A DNA stretch of 38,909 nt. It comes from Flavobacteriaceae bacterium (lineage in GTDB: Bacteria; Bacteroidota; Bacteroidia; Flavobacteriales; Flavobacteriaceae). Shown here one piece after another: positions 34,294 to 38,909 of the stretch. The notes under the pieces are model-generated. The model made no database searches, had not been told where the DNA came from, and was given only the letters and a program-made list of their open reading frames with translations. The stretch lies in the NCBI GenBank assembly GCA_947482805.1, contig CANKLK010000003.1:1-38909 (forward strand), written 5' to 3'. Position numbers and translations under genes: made by a program. Every line of letters starts with the position of its first letter. The stretch's first letter is position 1.

Positions 34294-35244
34294 TTGAACG
34301 AACGTATCATTGAATTACACGACATCGCACCAAAAGAATTTTGGGGCGCTCAAGATGCTCATCTTGAAACGATTAAAAGGTACTATCCTAAACTCAAAAT
34401 TGTCGCTCGTGGCACAACTCTCAAAGCATTTGGAGAGAAAGAAGAACTCGATGAGTTCGAAAATCGATTTAATCGCTTGATGTTGCATTTCACACGTTAT
34501 AATAATATAGATGATAACGTTATAGATAGAGTCATACATAGTAATTCACATGAAGAACAACGTATGCCTGACAGTGATAAAATCTTGGTGCACGGAATAG
34601 GAGGTAAGCTGATTAAGGCAATGACTCCTAATCAACAAAAGCTGGTGGATTATGTTGCTAAGAATGATATGGTTTTTGCAGTTGGACCTGCTGGAACTGG
34701 AAAAACTTATACAGGTGTGGCTTTGGCCGTAAAAGCGCTAAAAGAAAAACAAGTAAAAAGAATTATTTTAACACGTCCTGCTGTTGAAGCTGGTGAAAAT
34801 CTTGGTTTCTTGCCCGGGGATATGAAAGAAAAACTAGATCCCTACATGCAGCCTTTATATGATGCATTACGCGATATGTTGCCGCCACAAACTTTAGAAG
34901 ATTACATTTTGAAAGGAATTATACAAATTGCTCCATTGGCTTTTATGCGTGGAAGAACGTTGGATAATGCTTTCGTTATTTTAGATGAAGCTCAAAATAC
35001 AACGCACTCACAAATGAAAATGTTTTTAACCAGAATGGGGAAAAGTGCGAAGTTTATTATCACCGGAGATCCTGGACAAGTCGATTTGCCAAGAAGAACT
35101 ATTTCGGGATTGAAAGAAGCTTTGTTAGTTTTGAAGGACATAGAAGGTATCGGAATCATTTATCTTGATGACAAAGATATTGTTCGCCACAGATTAGTGA
35201 AAAAAGTAATCGATGCCTATAAGAGTATTGAGAATAACGACTAG
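34294..35244 (+). CDS. phoH: PhoH family ATPase
   Basis: 316 residues. The start codon is TTG at 34294; no ATG precedes the conserved N-terminus (NERIIELHDIAPKEFWGAQ). The ATPase core has Walker A GPAGTGKT (131-138) and Walker B VILDEAQNTT, and the ITGDPGQVDLP block. There is no PIN domain, so this is the short PhoH form, sometimes linked to RNA handling under stress. It has its own terminator. Confidence 0.92.
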   Translation: MNERIIELHDIAPKEFWGAQDAHLETIKRYYPKLKIVARGTTLKAFGEKEELDEFENRFNRLMLHFTRYNNIDDNVIDRVIHSNSHEEQRMPDSDKILVHGIGGKLIKAMTPNQQKLVDYVAKNDMVFAVGPAGTGKTYTGVALAVKALKEKQVKRIILTRPAVEAGENLGFLPGDMKEKLDPYMQPLYDALRDMLPPQTLEDYILKGIIQIAPLAFMRGRTLDNAFVILDEAQNTTHSQMKMFLTRMGKSAKFIITGDPGQVDLPRRTISGLKEALLVLKDIEGIGIIYLDDKDIVRHRLVKKVIDAYKSIENND

Positions 35245-35272
35245 TTTGTCATTCTTACGAAGAAAGAATCTC

Positions 35273-35311
35273 AACCCTATCAAATTAAAGATTGATAGGG
35301 TTATTTTTTTG
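35273..35311 (+). terminator. Terminator of phoH
   Basis: AACCCTATCAA pairs with TTGATAGGGTT (11 pairs, 8-base loop), followed by a T-run, 29 bases past the stop. Confidence 0.85.
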
Positions 35312-35356
35312 TTTTAAAAAGTATTCTAAAACAACAAATCATAAATCACAAATTCC

Positions 35357-35364
35357 TATTTTTG
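35357..35364 (+). promoter_or_regulatory. -7 element of the purC promoter
   Basis: TATTTTTG, matching TAnnTTTG, 48 bases before the purC ATG. The leader is rich in ACACAAC units. No ideal TTG was found upstream. Confidence 0.45.
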
Positions 35365-35411
35365 CATCCATCTAATTGTCGGTAGACTAGCAACACACAA
35401 CACACAACATA

Positions 35412-36362
35412 ATGAATACTATAACTACAACCCATTTCCAGTTTCCCGGGCAAAAATCTGTATATCGTGGCAAAGTCCGTGAAGTCTATAACATCAACGA
35501 CGAATTGTTAGTCATGATTGCAACTGATAGATTATCTGCCTTTGATGTTGTAATGCCTAGAGGTATTCCTTATAAAGGACAAATTCTAAATCAAATCGCT
35601 ACCAAGTTTATGCATTTGACACAAGATATTGTTCCGAATTGGCTTATTGAAACTCCTGATCCAAACGTTGCTGTTGGTTATCTTTGTGAACCTTTTAAAG
35701 TAGAAATGGTAATTCGTGGTTATCTATCTGGTCATGCTGCACGTGAATATGCTTTAGGGAAAAGAACAATTTGCGGGGTAACTATGGCAGAAGGTTTAAA
35801 AGAGAACGATAAATTTCCAATGCCAATTATTACGCCAACAACCAAAGCGGATAATGGTTCGCATGATGAAGACATTTCTCGTGAAGCTATTTTAGCTAAG
35901 GGAATCGTTTCAGAAGAAGATTATTTGATTTTAGAGAAATACACTCGTTCTTTATACCAAAGAGGAACTGAAATTGCAGCAAGCCGAGGTTTGATTTTAG
36001 TCGATACTAAATACGAATTCGGCAAAACCAAAGACGGCGTTATCGTTTTAATAGATGAAATCCATACACCAGATTCATCACGCTATTTTTATGCTGATGG
36101 TTATCAAGAGAGACAAGATATGGGAGAAGAGCAAAAACAATTATCTAAAGAATTTGTTCGACGTTGGTTAATAGAAAACGGTTTTCAGGGAAAGGACGGA
36201 CAGCAAATACCCAATATGACGGATGAATATATCGAAACGGTTTCAGAACGTTATATCGAATTGTATGAAAATATATTAGGAGAAAAGTTCATTAAAGCCG
36301 ATATCTCAAACATCAATGAAAGAATCGAGAAGAATGTATTGAATTTTTTATCAAAAAGATAG
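35412..36362 (+). CDS. purC: Phosphoribosylaminoimidazole-succinocarboxamide synthase
   Basis: Joins aspartate to CAIR in purine synthesis, using ATP. 316 residues, the long form found in Bacteroidota (E. coli's is 237). [23 protein letters not shown] is the nucleotide-binding start; [20 protein letters not shown] and DTKYEFGK are the substrate blocks; and the C-terminal region (about 230-316) is the extra helical extension. No other pur gene is adjacent. The 3' end shares a strong terminator with the M42 gene. Confidence 0.97.
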   Translation: MNTITTTHFQFPGQKSVYRGKVREVYNINDELLVMIATDRLSAFDVVMPRGIPYKGQILNQIATKFMHLTQDIVPNWLIETPDPNVAVGYLCEPFKVEMVIRGYLSGHAAREYALGKRTICGVTMAEGLKENDKFPMPIITPTTKADNGSHDEDISREAILAKGIVSEEDYLILEKYTRSLYQRGTEIAASRGLILVDTKYEFGKTKDGVIVLIDEIHTPDSSRYFYADGYQERQDMGEEQKQLSKEFVRRWLIENGFQGKDGQQIPNMTDEYIETVSERYIELYENILGEKFIKADISNINERIEKNVLNFLSKR

Positions 36363-36363
36363 T

Positions 36364-36399
36364 ATCAAAAAGCATCTGCCACGTCAGATGCTTTTTGAT
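36364..36399. terminator. Two-way terminator between purC and the M42 peptidase gene
   Basis: ATCAAAAAGCATCTG and CAGATGCTTTTTGAT form a perfect 15-base stem around CCACGT, between convergent genes. Confidence 0.93.
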
Positions 36400-36404
36400 T
36401 TAAA

Positions 36405-37493
36405 TTATTTGTAATAAGAAAAAGTATCATTATTTTCTATTTTTAACAAACTTTCATATATCAGTTTAATAACGTTTTCTACATCTTCACGATGAACCAT
36501 TTCAACAGTGGTATGCATATAGCGCAATGGTAAAGAAATCAGGGCAGAAGCTACGCCGCCATTACTGTAGGCAAATGCATCAGTGTCAGTTCCTGTTGCT
36601 CTTGATGTAGCATGTCTTTGAAAAGGAATTTTATTAGCTTCAGCCGTATCCACTATCAAATCTCTTAAAGTATTATGAACAGCTGGGGCATAAGCAATTA
36701 CAGGGCCTTTACCCATTTGTAAATCGCCTTCGATTTTCTTTTCAATCATCGGAGTAGTAGTGTCGTGACAAACATCTGTAACTATAGCAACATTAGGTTT
36801 GATGGTATTAGTAATCATTTCGGCACCACGAAGGCCTATTTCTTCCTGAACAGAATTAGTAATATATAATCCAAATGGCAATTTCTTTTTATTTTCTTTC
36901 AAAAGTCGAGCAACTTCAGCAATCATAAAACCACCCATTCTGTTATCGATGGCACGGCAAACAAATTTATTTTCATTCAAAATCATGAATTCGTCAGGAT
37001 AAGTAATTACGCAACCCACATGAACGCCTAATTTTTCTACTTCTTCTTTTGAAGAACAACCACAATCTATAAAAATATTATGCAAGGTTGCTGATTCTTC
37101 TTTCCCGCGATTTCGAGTATGAATCGCAGGCCAACCAAAAACACCTTTTACAATTCCTTTTTTAGTATGAATATTTACTCTTTTAGAAGGAGCGATTTGG
37201 TGATCTGAACCGCCATTTCTTATAACATATATTAATCCTTCGGCAGTAATATAATTCACATACCACGAAATTTCATCCGAATGACCTTCTATAACTACTT
37301 TGTATTTTGCATCTGGGTTTATTACTCCTACAGCTGAACCATAGGTGTCAGTTATAAAAGTATCTACATAAGGTTTTAAATAGTCCATCCAAAGTTTTTG
37401 ACCATTGGATTCATAACCTGTAGGTGAAGCATTGTTTAAATAGGTTTCTAAAAAGGAAAGGGATGATCTGGTAAGAATAGATTTTGTTGCCAT
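36405..37493 (-). CDS. M42 family metallopeptidase (glutamyl aminopeptidase-like)
   Basis: 362 residues from the ATG at 37493. A further ATG at 37526 would add MPNLYFSKKYY, but the family begins near MATKSILTRSSLSFLETYLN. Metal ligands and catalytic residues are in place: His in EGHSDEISWYV, Asp in DNRMGGFM, the Glu pair in SVQEEIGLRGAE, Asp in TDVCHD, and His in YMHTTVEMVHRED. It is a cytosolic aminopeptidase that trims peptides from the N-terminus. No secretion signal. Confidence 0.94.
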   Translation of the reverse strand: MATKSILTRSSLSFLETYLNNASPTGYESNGQKLWMDYLKPYVDTFITDTYGSAVGVINPDAKYKVVIEGHSDEISWYVNYITAEGLIYVIRNGGSDHQIAPSKRVNIHTKKGIVKGVFGWPAIHTRNRGKEESATLHNIFIDCGCSSKEEVEKLGVHVGCVITYPDEFMILNENKFVCRAIDNRMGGFMIAEVARLLKENKKKLPFGLYITNSVQEEIGLRGAEMITNTIKPNVAIVTDVCHDTTTPMIEKKIEGDLQMGKGPVIAYAPAVHNTLRDLIVDTAEANKIPFQRHATSRATGTDTDAFAYSNGGVASALISLPLRYMHTTVEMVHREDVENVIKLIYESLLKIENNDTFSYYK

Positions 37494-37619
37494 ATAATAT
37501 TTTTTGCTAAAATATAAATTTGGCATTACAGTTGTTAGGGATATTCCATATTTTTACACTAATAAATAGTATCAATGAAATCGAAGATTCACGAATACCA
37601 AAAAAACAATTTTAAGAAC

Positions 37620-38288
37620 ATGAGTAAAAAGTTAATTTACTTCCTATTATTTTTCCCTCTTTCTTTTATTTCTAATGCCCAGATCACAAACGATTCTTTA
37701 GCAAAAAGAGATGCTATAATCGAAGCAAAAGATACTATTGTTCCGCTTGAAGAAGTGGTTGTCTATAGGCACAAGTGGAACGCTGAAGAAAAAAAGGAAT
37801 TCCAACTACTTCAAAATAGAGTCTATAAAGTATATCCACTTGCCAAAATTGCCGCTGATCGATTGACAGTTTTGAATAAGAATATGGACAAAATGAAAAC
37901 AAATAGAGAGAAAAAGAAATACTTCAAAATTGTTGAAGATTACATGGAGAATGAGTTCACAGGACAATTAAAGAAACTCTCAAGAAAGCAAGGTCAAATA
38001 TTAGTCAAACTAATCCATCGACAAACTGGATATACCACCTTTGAATTAATTAAAGATTATAAAAGCGGCTGGAAAGCATTTTGGTCGAATAATACCGCCC
38101 GACTATTCGATATAAACCTCAAAACAAAATATGCGCCTTATGAAGTGAATGAAGATTTTTTAATAGAAACCATTCTGGACAGGGCTTTTGTAAGAGGCAG
38201 GCTGGTCAATCAAAAACCTGCGAATCCCTTAGATATAGATGAGCTATATGATTATTGGGAGAAGAAAGCCCAGTCACTTAAAAAATAA
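37620..38288 (+). CDS. DUF4294 domain secreted protein
   Basis: 222 residues from the ATG at 37620, which directly starts a signal peptide (MSKKLIYFLLFFPLSFISNAQ); the in-frame ATG at 37575 would place 15 polar residues ahead of it. The mature part has PLEEVVVYRHKWNAEEKKEF and the KVYPLAKIAADRL helix typical of DUF4294, a Bacteroidota family without a known function. It is followed by the repeat-rich spacer and not by an obvious operon partner. Confidence 0.85.
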   Translation: MSKKLIYFLLFFPLSFISNAQITNDSLAKRDAIIEAKDTIVPLEEVVVYRHKWNAEEKKEFQLLQNRVYKVYPLAKIAADRLTVLNKNMDKMKTNREKKKYFKIVEDYMENEFTGQLKKLSRKQGQILVKLIHRQTGYTTFELIKDYKSGWKAFWSNNTARLFDINLKTKYAPYEVNEDFLIETILDRAFVRGRLVNQKPANPLDIDELYDYWEKKAQSLKK

Positions 38289-38338
38289 TCATCCTTTTTT
38301 AAATTTTAGCAGCACCCCATTTTTTTCTTCTGGACGCT

Positions 38339-38410
38339 TAGTCCCGCTCTCCGCTCTATCTTTTGTAAAAGCAAAAGGATGCCGCTTCTATCGGGGCTAA
38401 AGACACGTTA
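38339..38410. repeat. Intergenic repeat element (copy B)
   Basis: GTCCCGCTCTCCGCTCTATC at the left and CGCTTCTATCGGGGCTAAAG at the right match copy A at 8352-8449. The middle is a short hairpin, CTTTTG-taaaag-CAAAAG, in place of the long palindrome of copy A. Confidence 0.75.
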
Positions 38411-38432
38411 AGTTGTATCCATAACATAAGCA

Positions 38433-38475
38433 TTCCCCTCTTGAGGGGTGCCCACAGGGCGGGGTGGTTTTTTTG
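38433..38475 (+). terminator. GC-rich hairpin cluster with T-run, likely terminator of the DUF4294 gene
   Basis: CCCCTC-tt-GAGGGG and GCCC-aca-GGGC hairpins follow each other, then GGGGTGG and seven T. Units like this one are dispersed in flavobacterial spacers, so it may also be a repeat. Confidence 0.5.
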
Positions 38476-38647
38476 TTCATTCCTATCGATACTCCATAGA
38501 TAACTTATAGATGTTGTATGAATACTGTATCAATGATTATGTAAAAGCGTTATTTTAAATAGTCTATTATAAACTATCGATGTAAAGCTATTGTAAACCC
38601 CGCGTTATCAACACCTTAAAAAAAGGGTAAAAAAAGCGTCAAATTTA

Positions 38648-38680
38648 TTTGGATTGAGGTTGAATTAGTTTTTATATTTG
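38648..38680 (+). promoter_or_regulatory. First of two tandem promoters (P1), rRNA-operon type
   Basis: TTTG at 38648-38651, 21 bases, then TATATTTG at 38673-38680, followed by CACCCCGCAATAG. Directly downstream, CAATAG-atgattag-CTATTG forms a small stem. Confidence 0.68.
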
Positions 38681-38785
38681 CACCCCGCAATAGATGATTA
38701 GCTATTGGATTTATCCCGTGGAGTTCTTTAAAAAAACGGAAAAACTAGTAATTTAGAATAAATTCAAAAATAATTTTAAAATTGC

Positions 38786-38839
38786 TTGTTGTTTAGTAAA
38801 GAATAATTACTTTTGCACCCGCTTTGAGAATGAAAGCGG
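38786..38839 (+). promoter_or_regulatory. Second tandem promoter (P2) with start-site hairpin
   Basis: TTG at 38786-38788, exactly 19 bases, then TACTTTTG at 38808-38815. The next bases, CACCCGC, match those after P1. CCGCTTT (38819-38825) pairs with AAAGCGG (38833-38839) around 7 bases. The close match to P1 suggests both serve the same strongly expressed operon. Confidence 0.72.
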
Positions 38840-38858
38840 AAAATATTTAGAATAAGAC

Positions 38859-38909
38859 GTTCATAGACATATTGAATTGACAGCCGTTTCGAAAGAGATT
38901 TCGAAACAC
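38859..38909 (+). promoter_or_regulatory. Leader of a probable rRNA operon: boxA-like site and hairpin
   Basis: GTTCATAGACATATTG (38859-38874) resembles the boxA-like element (GTTCTTTGACATATTG) seen before 16S genes in Bacteroidota, the site NusB and NusE read. GTTTCGAAA-gaga-TTTCGAAAC (38886-38907) is a perfect 9-base hairpin, possibly part of the 16S processing stalk. The 16S gene itself is not in the window, so this is an inference. Confidence 0.6.

Larger units (their letters stand above)
38289..38640. other. Gene-free spacer before the rRNA-type promoter region
   Basis: 352 bases without a credible gene. It holds the second intergenic repeat (38339-38410), the GC-rich hairpin cluster (38433-38475), and an AT-rich stretch to about 38640. 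The AT-rich end may act as an upstream activating element for the promoters that follow. Confidence 0.7.

Noticed and set aside
38602..38613. DnaA-box-like GTTATCAACA near the right end
   Set aside because: One mismatch to TTATCCACA, a single copy, and in an AT-rich rRNA leader context; no cluster, so no case for an origin.
38889..38909. Calling the 16S rRNA gene at the window end
   Set aside because: The mature 16S start is not visible within the window; only the leader-like region can be supported.
1..38909. CRISPR array, prophage, transposon or toxin-antitoxin system
   Set aside because: I saw no regular repeat-spacer array, transposase, integrase or phage structural gene; nearly all DNA is conserved housekeeping genes.

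Overview
The window looks like an ordinary, gene-dense stretch of a low-GC Bacteroidota chromosome, most likely Flavobacterium or a close relative. The evidence is the gliding-motility ABC genes gldF and gldG, a secreted nuclease with a C-terminal type IX secretion (T9SS) sorting tail, a TonB receptor paired with a DUF4249 lipoprotein, the long Bacteroidota form of NusB, a cyclophilin-FKBP fusion, and promoters of the Bacteroidota type (TTG, about 19 bases, TAnnTTTG). I see no prophage, transposase, CRISPR array or other cargo.

Layout. 1-4743 (minus): the start of uvrB (cut by the left edge), thiamine pyrophosphokinase, and a TonB receptor/DUF4249 pair. 4883-5554: an unknown secreted protein. 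5613-9259 (minus): NADP isocitrate dehydrogenase, ribosomal protein L19 with its own promoter and a structured leader, trmD, a repeat-rich spacer, and a methyltransferase. 9352-10773 (plus): the dual-family prolyl isomerase and a small cytochrome c lipoprotein. 10855-13096 (minus): a DUF3276 protein and an ABC exporter. 13292-16245 (plus): leucine-type dehydrogenase, then nusB, a DUF1573 lipoprotein and yajC. Then pepT (minus), a class V PLP enzyme (plus), a lipid A-type acyltransferase (minus), rhomboid and SIMPL proteins (plus), and tRNA-Tyr (minus).

21998-25516 (minus) holds a TlpA-type thioredoxin lipoprotein whose reading frame is split at a run of ten A, and a sulfur pair: a CstB-like persulfide dioxygenase-rhodanese with a TauE/SafE permease. 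25713-27680 encodes the T9SS nuclease. 27681-34170 (minus) holds mnmE, dnaN, gldFG, a small monooxygenase-like protein and a SAM hydrolase-like protein. 34294-38288 holds phoH, purC, an M42 peptidase (minus) and a DUF4294 protein.

The last 270 bases hold two tandem strong promoters, each followed by a small hairpin, then a boxA-like sequence and a perfect hairpin. This looks like the leader of an rRNA operon whose 16S gene lies just beyond the right edge.

The best candidates for a second look are the split TlpA gene at its A10 slippery run, the L19 leader, the tandem rRNA promoters, the dispersed intergenic repeats, and the partial copy of the tRNA-Tyr 3' end. I found no convincing new multi-gene system.
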